Positions 27,503 to 36,305 of a stretch of 62,685 bases of DNA are shown in pieces; the first letter of the stretch is position 1, and each line of letters opens with the position of its first letter. The translations under genes were made by a program, and so were the position numbers. The notes below the pieces were generated by a model. It saw only the letters and a program-made list of their open reading frames with translations. It was not told the DNA's origin and made no database searches. Source of the stretch: Candidatus Heimdallarchaeota archaeon (GTDB lineage Archaea > Asgardarchaeota > Heimdallarchaeia > Heimdallarchaeales > Heimdallarchaeaceae). Where the stretch lies: NCBI GenBank assembly GCA_018238545.1, contig JABCTC010000022.1, forward strand, positions 1-62,685. The letters are read 5' to 3'.

Positions 27503-28678
27503 ATGAAGGTGAATAAAATTACAGAATTTTGCACAAAATGTGGATCTCAACTAGTCGATAAATCTGATTATTGTCACAAATGTGGTTCAAAAATCGAGAT
27601 GATTAAGGGTGTTCCAACAGCTGTTCCTGTCGAAACAAAAATTCCCTCCCAATCTGTGATGGAATACGACAGTAGCAAGTATGATCGACGACGAAGAGTC
27701 GTTATTGGATTATCTGTGGGAATAATAGTGGTAATACTAGTACCAGTAATTCTAATGAGTATTGTCGGTGTTGTTAATTATCAACACATTGGTACATACT
27801 ACTATGATGAAACATCAACGGATTATACTAATCTGAATCTTGTTATAGATAATAATGTAGGTTCAATTGATATTTTCTATGACGACACAATGACAAAACC
27901 ATTTGAGGCTAAAGTTGAATTATATGGTAGAAAAGATGCATCTTTATCGGATGCGATGAACTTTACGACTACGTATCTAAATAATGATACGATGGAAATA
28001 ACATTTGTTTCAGGAGAATTTGATTTCTTCTTCTGGGATAAGAAGGTGTTTACATACGATATCACTGTCTATATCAATCCTACAGTAACTGCTGATATTT
28101 TCGTATATGCAAGCACAGGAAGTGTATCATTATCAACTGAAGCAATTGACAGTTTAAACATGGTAAATGTTGATTTACAGTCTTCTACAGGAAGCATTGA
28201 TCTTGACATGAGAAATTCTGTCAATACAACGTTGAACAATCTTAGCCTTGGAACAAGCACTGGAAGAATAGATATTGACTTAGGTGTTAGAACAGTTTTG
28301 AATGATTCTTATGTGTTGATTGCTACAAGTACAGGAAGCATTGGTTTCGAGTTCGTTGACCTCATATCTACTGATAGTATAACTTGGGAAATTTCTACAA
28401 GTACAGGATCAATTAATATTGGAATAATGCAAAACATTGTTTATCCTTTCCAATTCTTTTCCTTATTCGATGTAGATACATCTACTGGAAGTATAACAGT
28501 TGATTTCTTCTTCAATGAAACAATCGGGTACCAGTTCGATGGTTCAACAAGTACAGGAAGTGTAGACATACTTGGAAATGAAGATGGATATTACTCTCCA
28601 AACTATGCAACAGCAGAAAATCTCTACGATTTTGATTTAATTACATCTACTGGAAGTATAACTGTCACTGAAATGTGA
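27503..28678 (+). CDS. Zinc-ribbon, single-helix protein with STGS beta-repeat domain (DUF4097-like)
   Basis: Residues 10-27 form a zinc ribbon (CxxC at 10/13 and 24/27) expected in the cytoplasm. One membrane helix lies at about 66-91. The outer ~280 residues contain eight repeats of a beta-turn motif STGS/STGR (ASTGSVSL, SSTGSIDL, TSTGRIDI, TSTGSIGF and so on) spaced 25-45 residues apart. This pattern is typical of DUF4097/DUF2807-type right-handed beta-helix or adhesin-like domains. It may be a surface or envelope-sensing protein with a cytoplasmic metal knuckle; the ligand is unknown. Confidence 0.75.
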   Translation: MKVNKITEFCTKCGSQLVDKSDYCHKCGSKIEMIKGVPTAVPVETKIPSQSVMEYDSSKYDRRRRVVIGLSVGIIVVILVPVILMSIVGVVNYQHIGTYYYDETSTDYTNLNLVIDNNVGSIDIFYDDTMTKPFEAKVELYGRKDASLSDAMNFTTTYLNNDTMEITFVSGEFDFFFWDKKVFTYDITVYINPTVTADIFVYASTGSVSLSTEAIDSLNMVNVDLQSSTGSIDLDMRNSVNTTLNNLSLGTSTGRIDIDLGVRTVLNDSYVLIATSTGSIGFEFVDLISTDSITWEISTSTGSINIGIMQNIVYPFQFFSLFDVDTSTGSITVDFFFNETIGYQFDGSTSTGSVDILGNEDGYYSPNYATAENLYDFDLITSTGSITVTEM

Positions 28679-28680
28679 TT

Positions 28681-28707
28681 TACATTTTCTTCTTCTTTTT
28701 TTTTATT
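28681..28707 (+). terminator. T-rich terminator between convergent genes
   Basis: A run of TTCTTCTTTTTTTTTATT follows the STGS-repeat gene and lies just before the end of the convergent minus-strand gene. Confidence 0.45.
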
Positions 28708-28724
28708 CTCAAGTTATTTTGTTT

Positions 28725-29156
28725 TCATAATTCATCTATTACTTTTTTCACGATGTTTGCCGCTAGTTCAACAGCTCCTGTGCACGTCAATCTTCTCTCT
28801 GGGTTTTCTTTATCAACTGAACCACCAGGTAGAATGAATTCAGCTAATATCTCTCCACAATTCAAGGTCTTAAATTTGTTATTGAAAATATCTTTAAATT
28901 TGCGAAAAACTGCTGATTTATCGTCTTTATCTAAATCCTTCTTACTCAGCAGAATTCCCAAAACTGCTAACCCCCCAGTGACGGCACCACATATGGCTCT
29001 TTCTCCCATGCCTCCTCCAAAGCCAAGCATAGAATTGTGAATTGTTTCTAGACAATCTTTTTGATTATAGTGTTCAAGAACTCCACAAGCTACTGCTTGG
29101 GCACAATTGCTCTCTTGGTTCCAATACTTGGATGCTTTATTGATTATATTTGACAT
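28725..29156 (-). CDS. C_GCAxxG_C_C family redox protein
   Basis: The protein has about 143 residues. It carries the defining Cys pattern of this family: NCAQAVACGVLEHY, then MGERAICGAVTGG, and later Cys residues in LNCGEI and RLTCTGAVE. The family is common in anaerobes and is thought to bind a metal cofactor or take part in redox chemistry; its exact function is not established. The start at 29156 (MSNIINKASKYW) matches relatives better than an ATG at 29177. Confidence 0.8.
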   Translation of the reverse strand: MSNIINKASKYWNQESNCAQAVACGVLEHYNQKDCLETIHNSMLGFGGGMGERAICGAVTGGLAVLGILLSKKDLDKDDKSAVFRKFKDIFNNKFKTLNCGEILAEFILPGGSVDKENPERRLTCTGAVELAANIVKKVIDEL

Positions 29157-29413
29157 ATGGAAACAGAAAAAGTGCAAGATATATTAAGAATTTCCCCTTC
29201 CACATCGTAATACTAAGAAAATTACTTATTTTCCTTATCAATAGTCATAAAAAGTTCATTTTGATATCTGTTAGAATATCAAAAAAAACAATTTTATAGA
29301 TTTAGTGCGTAATTTTATTAAACAAAATGGTTTCTTTTAAAAAGTATATTTTTTACAATTTAGTGTTTTGGAGCGAAAAACATATTTACCTCTTAATCTA
29401 TATCTTCTCTATT

Positions 29414-30031
29414 ATGCAAAATTATTCCTCTCAAAATCCAAATAAGGTTCCAAGTATATTACTTTGGATAGGATTTGGTTGTTACGTCTTAACTTCCTTT
29501 TTGCCAATTGTGACTTTAACTTTCATTTTCTCATTTGATATTATGATCTACGATGCTCTCAGTGAATTAGGATTAGTCTTGTTTTTTGGTGGGTTAATCT
29601 CAGCTCTTGTTGGAGCTGTCTCTAAAAATAATTTAATAATATTCAGAGTATGTTCAATTCTAGGAGCGCTTCTAGCCATTTTGCCTATTTTGGCTATTCT
29701 ATTATCTATTGATCATGTTATCCTTTCCATGTCTGTTGGTTTCTACACATATGTTATAGGGGCGATATTATGTTTGGTTGCAGGAATAATATACAAATCA
29801 CCCAGACAATTGCAACGTCGATTTGTCCCCCAAGGTCAAATCCATCAACCTTCACCTATCGAACTGCAAATGTATCCTCAGTCCTCTAATCAACCTCTGC
29901 AATCACTACAACATCAAGAAAATGTACAGATTATTCCAGATGAAATTTTTTTCTTCTGTTCTGAATGTGGTGAAAAAACAAGGACAACAGAAAACTTTTG
30001 CAAAAATTGTGGCTCCAAAATAGAAAAATAA
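29414..30031 (+). CDS. Membrane protein with C-terminal zinc ribbon
   Basis: Four predicted helices lie in the first ~130 residues. A Gln/Pro-rich linker follows, then a zinc ribbon at the C terminus (FCSECGEK and FCKNCGSK). The ATG at 29414 (MQNYSSQNP) gives a sensible N terminus; an ATG at 29327 would add 29 mostly hydrophobic residues and cannot be excluded. The function is unknown. Confidence 0.65.
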   Translation: MQNYSSQNPNKVPSILLWIGFGCYVLTSFLPIVTLTFIFSFDIMIYDALSELGLVLFFGGLISALVGAVSKNNLIIFRVCSILGALLAILPILAILLSIDHVILSMSVGFYTYVIGAILCLVAGIIYKSPRQLQRRFVPQGQIHQPSPIELQMYPQSSNQPLQSLQHQENVQIIPDEIFFFCSECGEKTRTTENFCKNCGSKIEK

Positions 30032-30126
30032 ATTCCTTACAGAACTAAAATTATAAACTAAAATTTTAGTTTATACTAGAATCACTAGAAATTACTGAAA
30101 TTGACAATATCAAGTTCAATTTTGTC

Positions 30127-30726
30127 TTATAAATGATTAGTCTCATTGAATCCTATTATTTTGTATTTTCCATCAGGGTTCAGTTGTATGTGAGTAATGG
30201 AACAAGGTTTGACGAAAAAGCTATAGAATTGCGAAGGATCGGTTCTTGTCAAATAAACAAATATTAAGTTAATCACAGCTCCATGACTGACTAATGCGAC
30301 ATTTTTCTCTTCTTGTTTTTGTAATCGCTTGAATAAACGATGGATCCTGTCTAGAACTTGGTAGAAGGTTTCACCATTTGGGATAATAAAATCATTAGGG
30401 TCTTTGAACCAACGTTTCTCTTCTTCAGGTGTAAAAACTTCTTTTACTCTCTGCCCTTGCCAATCACCAAATGACATATCAAAAAGATAGGGTTCTTCAG
30501 AAAAATTCGCTTTTGGTTGATGTTCCTTAATCTTCTCAGCAGTTTCCTTCGCTCTTGAAAGTTTGCTATAATATATAACATCTATAGGTATGTTAGCTAA
30601 AGCCTTCCCTGTCTCTATAGCGTGATTGACGCCTAATTCGGATAAGGGAACATCCATCTGACCCCTAAAGCGCACTTCTCCTACATTGAATTTAGTTTCG
30701 CCATGTCTAATGATGTAAATATCCAT
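30127..30726 (-). CDS. Histidine phosphatase (phosphoglycerate mutase-like)
   Basis: The roughly 199-residue protein starts MDIYIIRHGET, with the catalytic RHGE at residues 7-10. The second catalytic His is in VALVSHGAVI, and the acidic FDMSFGDWQG segment is typical of cofactor-dependent phosphatases such as CobC/GpmB-type proteins. The substrate is unknown; alpha-ribazole phosphate or sugar phosphates are possible. The ATG at 30726 is chosen, since eight upstream codons to 30750 are not conserved-looking. Confidence 0.85.
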   Translation of the reverse strand: MDIYIIRHGETKFNVGEVRFRGQMDVPLSELGVNHAIETGKALANIPIDVIYYSKLSRAKETAEKIKEHQPKANFSEEPYLFDMSFGDWQGQRVKEVFTPEEEKRWFKDPNDFIIPNGETFYQVLDRIHRLFKRLQKQEEKNVALVSHGAVINLIFVYLTRTDPSQFYSFFVKPCSITHIQLNPDGKYKIIGFNETNHL

Positions 30727-30838
30727 AGTAACCTGAACCTCTAAAGACATGTTGGAATAAAAACCATTTGTATTATTGAAAATCTATTCCTCTTAAAAAC
30801 TTAGAAAAACTTAGAAAAAAAAAGGTAAGGGATAGACC

Positions 30839-31900
30839 TTATCTCTTAGATTTCTTTCGGAAGAGAACTGTTAAACCAGTTACTGTTAAAATTGCTACTG
30901 CGGAAATGATAAGCATTTCATTTGAACCTACAGCACTTCTTTGTAATTGAAGGACGTTAGATATGCCTACCTTTGGATCATGTATGATTTCTGTTCCTCT
31001 TGGATAGCTTAGATACATTCTGTTTTCTCCTTCGCTAAACTCAATAGGTGTAGCATTAACAACTTGTTCTACACCATCAACCATTGCGGTTTCAATCCAG
31101 GAGAAGAACCCTATGAAATCACCTGCTGCAATCTCAACTTCTTGCTCATTATCTGCGTAGTTATATTCTTCGTCTTCAGTCTCATCATCATGTTCATAAT
31201 CAACTTCAAACTCAGATTCAAACTTCACCTTAAGTGCAAGAACTGAATCAAGTTCAGTATAATTAAAATTGTGAATTCCAAAGTCTATTTTTAATTGAGT
31301 AGGGGCTACCAGGGTATCATTGACCATAGTAAATTCAGTGGTTACATAAACAGTAGCTGTGAACACTTCATCAACTGTCTCTATTGAAAAAATGTGTACA
31401 GTATCATTTGAGATTATTTCTGTCGTATATACAATTGGTTTGAATTCATCGAGTTTAAGTATTTTTACTACTTGATCAATAGAATCATTATAGAAACCAT
31501 CAGCTGAAGTATCAATAAATTCAATTATTTCTGAAAATACTACTTTGTACTCAATCTCAGTTTCTAATGTTTCATTATCTACTTCAAATTCAAATTTAAT
31601 CTTTAAACCTTCGTCCTCAGTATGGATTTTGACTTGGAATTCATTGCTTACACCGTCTGTTTGGAGAGAAGATTCGATGTAAACCTCATTATCGCTAATT
31701 TCAATCTCGAGTTTGCGCCTGTTTTCATCTTCATCGTGGTCTGAAATACCATCATCATCTTCGTCTTCATCAATGTCGTCGTTACTGTCTCCTAAAACAG
31801 GAGTATATAGAAAAGACGAGATCACTATTATGGCCAAGAGGCCACCCAGCATTAGTTTTTGCTTATTCATTTGTCTTGCTTTCAACTTGTTAAACTCCAT
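30839..31900 (-). CDS. Acidic secreted, membrane-anchored protein (paralogue 1)
   Basis: A signal peptide is followed by an aspartate-rich stretch with thrombospondin-type-3-like spacing (DEDEDDDGISDHDEDE) that could bind calcium. A beta-rich ectodomain of ~250 residues with a second acidic cluster (DDETEDEEY) follows, then the motif YPRGTEIIHDPKVGI and a C-terminal helix with a basic tail. It is homologous along its whole length to the protein at 32957-34030. No known family was recognised; a surface or S-layer-associated role is inferred. Confidence 0.7.
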   Translation of the reverse strand: MEFNKLKARQMNKQKLMLGGLLAIIVISSFLYTPVLGDSNDDIDEDEDDDGISDHDEDENRRKLEIEISDNEVYIESSLQTDGVSNEFQVKIHTEDEGLKIKFEFEVDNETLETEIEYKVVFSEIIEFIDTSADGFYNDSIDQVVKILKLDEFKPIVYTTEIISNDTVHIFSIETVDEVFTATVYVTTEFTMVNDTLVAPTQLKIDFGIHNFNYTELDSVLALKVKFESEFEVDYEHDDETEDEEYNYADNEQEVEIAAGDFIGFFSWIETAMVDGVEQVVNATPIEFSEGENRMYLSYPRGTEIIHDPKVGISNVLQLQRSAVGSNEMLIISAVAILTVTGLTVLFRKKSKR

Positions 31901-32114
31901 TTTTTACTAATCAACATAGGATTTTGCTCGAATAAATAGCTGAGCTTATTCCGAATTGTAGTTTTTGACTATCTTTGACTGTAACATTTGCTACAGAAGT
32001 GTGTAAGTTCAGCGTAAATGTCCCCCTAACCTCACATTTCTCATTATAATCGTTGATATTGTTGTTAGAATCTATTAGAAAAGAGACATATAGTACACTG
32101 ATAATCATTTGATA

Positions 32115-32939
32115 ATGCAAGAAGATTTGAACAAAGAATGGATGGATAATTACGAAGTTTCATATTCTAAATATAAAATCGAATGGGATGAGCATTATGC
32201 AAAAGTTAGATTATTTATTCTTTCTTCCTTACCAAGAATTGTTTCAAATTGGGGTTTTATTGGAGTTACAAGTACGGTCCCTGAAATCAGTTTAGAAATG
32301 CTCAACAGCGTTGAAAAATTGACTTTTTTGGATATTTACAAAGATGGAATGTATCGCGCAAGAAAGTTTTTGGGGAAGCAATACAATTTCTCTGGAATTG
32401 ATATTAGAAAATTCGATTCTACACATGGGTTTGTGGAACATATTCTTTCAGAATTTAGTCAATATGATGATGGGGTTATCGAAAGAGAATATCTTTTAAA
32501 AACATTGAATAGGATGTGCATACCAGAAGTAAATTACAAGGAAGCTCAATATGATTTTATCACCCATTTAGGGCTAATGGATTGCTATCTCATGCCTGTT
32601 TACACTCTTTATTGTAATAAATTCAAAGAGCAATACGAAGAATTTTTCACTATAATGAAGAAGCTGAATGATCAAGCTTTAGCTGTTTCTCTCTCCCTTC
32701 TTCATCAAATGCTTAGTTATGATGGTAAGTTAGTTATATCCACTCCTGTTAGCCGAATGCCAGAAGGAAATGACTGCGAAGTTTCATTGTTCTGGAAGCG
32801 ACCGTTTGAATTACATCTGGACGATGCTGGATTTGATATAGTTGGGAAAACAGAGCATATCTGGAAGGAGATTCCCGAAAAAAATGGACACTCACATAAC
32901 ATTCTAAATGTTCTTTGTGTGAAGAAAGAAAATGAATGA
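32115..32939 (+). CDS. Methyltransferase-like protein (divergent Rossmann fold)
   Basis: The protein has about 274 residues and no membrane segment. The order of elements fits a class I SAM-dependent methyltransferase: a strand-turn VEKLTFLDIYKDGMYRARKF, an acidic strand end FSGIDIRKFD, then YDFITHLGLMDCY, and late strands DGKLVISTPV and the C-terminal hairpin. The glycine-rich SAM loop is not clear, so activity is uncertain. It lies between the two paralogous acidic surface-protein genes and is transcribed in the opposite direction to both. The second ATG (32115) is used; an ATG at 32109 is two codons upstream. Confidence 0.5.
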   Translation: MQEDLNKEWMDNYEVSYSKYKIEWDEHYAKVRLFILSSLPRIVSNWGFIGVTSTVPEISLEMLNSVEKLTFLDIYKDGMYRARKFLGKQYNFSGIDIRKFDSTHGFVEHILSEFSQYDDGVIEREYLLKTLNRMCIPEVNYKEAQYDFITHLGLMDCYLMPVYTLYCNKFKEQYEEFFTIMKKLNDQALAVSLSLLHQMLSYDGKLVISTPVSRMPEGNDCEVSLFWKRPFELHLDDAGFDIVGKTEHIWKEIPEKNGHSHNILNVLCVKKENE

Positions 32940-32956
32940 AAAAAACAAGCGATTTT

Positions 32957-34030
32957 CTATCTCTTTCGCGTGATCAATACTACTACGATAATCACTCCAA
33001 TAACAGCTGCTGACACGATTAACAGATCATAGCTTGTGATATCAGATAATTCTAGCCAAGGTGTGCCCGCGAAAAGATTAGTAGTAAAATCTAACAGTAT
33101 GTTTGCTATGCCTATCTTTGGATCATGTATGATCTCATTCCCCCGAGGATAGTTCAGATATAATTTTGTTTCTTCTTCATCTGTAGTTAATGGTGTTGCA
33201 TTGACTGGAAAGTTTACACCGTCTACCGTGACATTTTCTATCCAGCTGAAAAAACCACTATACTCACCTAGAGATATATCTATCTCGCTTTCATCAGTAG
33301 CTCTCCCGTCTTCCTCATCTTCCGTTTCATCGTCCTCTTCGTACTCTACATCCACCTCTGAATCTAATGTGATTTTAAGTGCTAGAACTGATTCTGGTTC
33401 GTCAAAACCAAAACCATGTATGCCAACATCTATTTTAATTTGAGTAGGGGCAATTAGAATTCCATTTACCAATGCAAATTCACTAGAGAAGTAAACTCCT
33501 GCAGAAAATACTCCATCTGTACTAACTATGCTCAGATGATGCACCAAGTTATTTGATATATTTTCAATCGTATAAACTATATCATTAAAATCATTTAGTT
33601 CAACCTGTTGTACGAGAGTATCAGTTGTATCATTATAGAATCCATCTTCATTTAGATCAACATACTCGATGATTTCTGGAATCTCGACTGAAAACTCTAT
33701 CTCAAAATCTGAAACATCACTTTCATTGTCAAAAGAAAATTCGAATATTAACCCTTCACTTTCAGCTTTCATGTGAATACTTATTTCATTTTGAATATCA
33801 CTGTAGTTTTGGTGTGATTCTATTTGTGCTTCTGTTCCTGATACTTCTACAGTGACCCCTCTCTTATTCTCTTCTTCCTCATCATCATGAACTCCATCAT
33901 CGTCCTCATCATCTTCTTCTTCTTCGTCACCGTTTGCGGTAGCTGGATTAATTAAGAAAGAAGATAACACTAATAGTGTAAGTATTCCTCCTAGTAACAT
34001 CTTATTTCTAACAACCCGCTTGAATTTCAT
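32957..34030 (-). CDS. Acidic secreted, membrane-anchored protein (paralogue 2)
   Basis: This 357-residue paralogue of the protein at 30839-31900 shares its signal peptide, the Asp/Glu-rich calcium-like motif (EDDEDDDGVHDDEEEE), the middle beta domain, the second acidic cluster (DDETEDEED), YPRGNEIIHDPKIGI, and the C-terminal anchor helix. An extra ~20-residue segment precedes the anchor. The genes lie 1 kb apart on the same strand, separated by the opposite-strand methyltransferase-like gene, so a duplication with an intervening gene is likely. Confidence 0.7.
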   Translation of the reverse strand: MKFKRVVRNKMLLGGILTLLVLSSFLINPATANGDEEEEDDEDDDGVHDDEEEENKRGVTVEVSGTEAQIESHQNYSDIQNEISIHMKAESEGLIFEFSFDNESDVSDFEIEFSVEIPEIIEYVDLNEDGFYNDTTDTLVQQVELNDFNDIVYTIENISNNLVHHLSIVSTDGVFSAGVYFSSEFALVNGILIAPTQIKIDVGIHGFGFDEPESVLALKITLDSEVDVEYEEDDETEDEEDGRATDESEIDISLGEYSGFFSWIENVTVDGVNFPVNATPLTTDEEETKLYLNYPRGNEIIHDPKIGIANILLDFTTNLFAGTPWLELSDITSYDLLIVSAAVIGVIIVVVLITRKR

Positions 34031-34211
34031 TTTCTTATCACCATTTTCAACTATGTTATACTATCTAATAATTCATTAAATAATTCAATTTACACTCAAT
34101 TATTGTTTCTAATACTCTTTTAAGTAGATTCTCTTATATCTTAATGTAGTTTTTATTACATACTTCTGTAAGTTTTGATTATTATGCACTCTAGTGTTAT
34201 TCCTCGGTATT

Positions 34212-35048
34212 TTAGCTCAACATCACAAAAATTAGGACAAAAACTTGAATGTAGATCACAACTAATGATATAATCACAGATTTCTCTTTTGATAATTCTT
34301 TTAGTGATCCTATTGCTGTTGTCAAAACCAAGAAAGACCATATCTGAAAGATTCCATGTAATATTAATAGAACAAAGGGAGGTACAACAATTGTCGTTCC
34401 TGTTGACAATCCAATCAACCAAGACACTAAGATGAATAGGAAAGCAGGAACGAAAACTAGCCAGGATACACCAAATATTCTAATTGTGTTTCTTCTCTTC
34501 TTGTAAACAAATCTTGAAAGAATTTCAGTCAATCCTGCAGTGAACAACCAACTAGCTATCATTAGAACATAAACCAACCATAAACTAGCTTCAAAATTAG
34601 CCACAAAATTACCTAAGATAATTATTCCATAGGCTGATGCAAGATATCCAAAAACCGCAACTAGAATAAAGAACTCTATGAAGATGTGATAAGGATTCTT
34701 CACAAAGAATTTGATAAGAGGTTCTAATGAGAACTTCCCAATACTGAAAACCTTCGGTTTTTCATCATTTATGATACCATGAGGTTTAGGCTCTTCTTCT
34801 CCCTTCAACATAGCCAAGGCTTTTTTCCCTTCATCTGTCAAACAATATTTCTTGTTCTCTCTTTGATAAACAAACTTCTTAATTCGTCGAAGGTGATGAT
34901 ATAGTGGTCCTGATTTCAGTTCAAATTTCGCTGTCAACATTGTATATGTTGCTTCTCCTTCCTCTTCTATATATTCCAACATTTGACGTCTAATAGGATG
35001 CGAAAAAGCTGCGAACATCTCTGCTTTTTGGTTTATATCATCCGTCAT
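34212..35048 (-). CDS. Winged-helix (ArsR-like) membrane regulator
   Basis: Residues 1-90 form an ArsR-type winged helix (FAAFSHPIRRQMLEYIEEEG, SGPLYHHLRRIKKF, KKYCLTDEGKKAL). After a linker there are four or five membrane helices (about 110-278). Such membrane-tethered winged-helix proteins are common in archaea and are thought to sense the membrane or envelope; the signal and targets are unknown. The gene stands alone. Confidence 0.75.
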   Translation of the reverse strand: MTDDINQKAEMFAAFSHPIRRQMLEYIEEEGEATYTMLTAKFELKSGPLYHHLRRIKKFVYQRENKKYCLTDEGKKALAMLKGEEEPKPHGIINDEKPKVFSIGKFSLEPLIKFFVKNPYHIFIEFFILVAVFGYLASAYGIIILGNFVANFEASLWLVYVLMIASWLFTAGLTEILSRFVYKKRRNTIRIFGVSWLVFVPAFLFILVSWLIGLSTGTTIVVPPFVLLILHGIFQIWSFLVLTTAIGSLKELSKEKSVIISLVVIYIQVFVLIFVMLS

Positions 35049-35109
35049 ATGTTTGCCACATAGATATGCTACTAAAACTACTATTTAGATGTTGCTAAAT
35101 TTCAAGAAA

Positions 35110-35442
35110 CTACAGATAACTGTCCAATCCAAGCCTTTCTAGTTCTTCTTTATTTGGATAACCTGTATCAAAATTATAGTTTCTATATTCGCACCATTCT
35201 CGAAGTTGAAGTTTTAGATCAGGTGTATTCCCTTCTGTTGGACCTTCCAATCTGTTTTTCATTACTCTTGGAAACCTCTGTAATCCTGGTTTCCATTCAA
35301 GTTTTAGGTTTATTAGACGCTTAAGCCCATATATCCTATCCCCCAGTTCTATAATCTTTTCAGCATTTATTTCTTCATTCATTGCCATACCTAATAGTTC
35401 TCCAACCATGGGGACAGATTTACCATATAATGGAGTAAGGTT
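35110..35442 (-). pseudogene. Aldehyde:ferredoxin oxidoreductase C-terminal remnant
   Basis: The translation (MVGELLGMAMNEEINAEKI, IGDR-like GDRIYGLKRLINLKLEW, then FPRVMKNRLEGPTEGNTPDL and EWCEYRNYNFDTGYPNKEELERLGL) matches the last ~110 residues of tungsten-dependent aldehyde:ferredoxin oxidoreductases, normally ~600 residues long. The tungstopterin and Fe4S4 domains are missing. Upstream the frame runs into unrelated codons and then the divergent amidotransferase gene, so the 5' five-sixths was deleted. It is presumably non-functional. Confidence 0.65.
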
Positions 35443-35497
35443 TTGTGAAACAAATGATTTATTAGAACTGAGTGTATATTTAATATGAGTAAAGATC

Positions 35498-36277
35498 ATG
35501 ACACAATTACTTGGAATAAACACTCAAGAAGAACTTAATGTTTCCTTCTCCTTTCGAATGCCTTCAAGTTTTGAAGAAAAAACTCCAGATGGGTGGGGTT
35601 ACGCCTTCTATCATGGAACTGAATGGCAATCCTTCAAGGAATCTTTAGACATGGATAAAATCCTCAGATTAGGTGTGAAAACAATGAGTTCTCACGAATT
35701 CATCTGTAAGACATTTATGTCACACATTCGTTATGCAACACTGGGTAAGGCAACATACGATAATACCCATCCTTTTGACAGAGATCTTTTTGATTCAAGT
35801 TGGTTCTTTGCTCACCACGGCCATCTTCGATTGTATCGGCACATAGTCAATTCTATGGAACTTATAAAACCAGTAGGTGACACTGATTCTGAAACAGCTT
35901 TTTGTATCATTTTGGAAGAAATAAGAAAGTATGGCAGACTTCCAAGTGATAAAGATCTTGCTATAACCATTCTAAAGACGGCCAAGGAACTCTCTAAACA
36001 AGGCGGATTAAACTTCCTTATATCCAATGGTGAAATGCTTCATGCTTTCTATTCTGGATACAAGTCAATGTTTTATACAACTATTCGACCACCATTTGAG
36101 GATCAAATTATTAGTCAGAATGATCAGTTAAAAATAGTCCTAAAAACACAAAATATTCAAACTCCTATAAGTATAATCACAACTGATCCTCTCTTTGAAG
36201 AATTTGACTGGAAAGAATTTGAAGTAGGAACTCTTTACAGTTTCAAAAACGGACAAAGAATAAAGTTTGTTTATTAA
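35498..36277 (+). CDS. Class II glutamine amidotransferase-like (YafJ type) with Thr2 in place of Cys
   Basis: The 259-residue protein follows the YafJ/GATase_4 pattern: LLGI at residues 4-7, DGWGYAFYHG at 31-40, SHIRYATLGK at 75-84, NTHPFDRDLF and FAHHGHL. Relatives begin Met-Cys-x-Leu-Leu-Gly, with Cys2 as the N-terminal nucleophile after Met removal. Here codon 2 is ACA (Thr). The oxyanion-hole motif AHNG is also changed to AHHG (His107). Either glutaminase activity is lost or Thr serves as the Ntn nucleophile, as in proteasome-type enzymes. The rest of the fold appears intact. Confidence 0.8.
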   Translation: MTQLLGINTQEELNVSFSFRMPSSFEEKTPDGWGYAFYHGTEWQSFKESLDMDKILRLGVKTMSSHEFICKTFMSHIRYATLGKATYDNTHPFDRDLFDSSWFFAHHGHLRLYRHIVNSMELIKPVGDTDSETAFCIILEEIRKYGRLPSDKDLAITILKTAKELSKQGGLNFLISNGEMLHAFYSGYKSMFYTTIRPPFEDQIISQNDQLKIVLKTQNIQTPISIITTDPLFEEFDWKEFEVGTLYSFKNGQRIKFVY

Positions 36278-36305
36278 ACAAAAAAAAGAAAAAAACAGAA
36301 AAAAA
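36278..36305 (-). terminator. T-rich terminator (minus strand)
   Basis: An A-run on the plus strand (T-run on the minus strand) separates the amidotransferase gene from the convergent HAAS-domain gene, and fits termination of the latter. Confidence 0.4.

Noticed and set aside
28100..28670. Regularly spaced DNA repeats containing TCTACAGGAAG / AGTACAGGAAG, at first sight like a CRISPR array
   Set aside because: They are codons of the STGS protein repeats; spacing is irregular, sequences vary, and the frame is open throughout.
31713..31910. Plus-strand frame with a long serine run
   Set aside because: It is antisense to the Asp/Glu-rich segment of the secreted protein at 30839-31900; the serine run is just the complement of GAC/GAT/GAA codons.
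31901..32108. Possible minus-strand gene in the gap between the acidic protein and the methyltransferase-like gene
   Set aside because: The frame is short, overlaps the next gene, and shows no ribosome-binding element or homology; the interval is better read as promoters.
33201..33443. Plus-strand serine-rich frame
   Set aside because: Antisense to the acidic cluster of the paralogue at 32957-34030; no start signal or homology.
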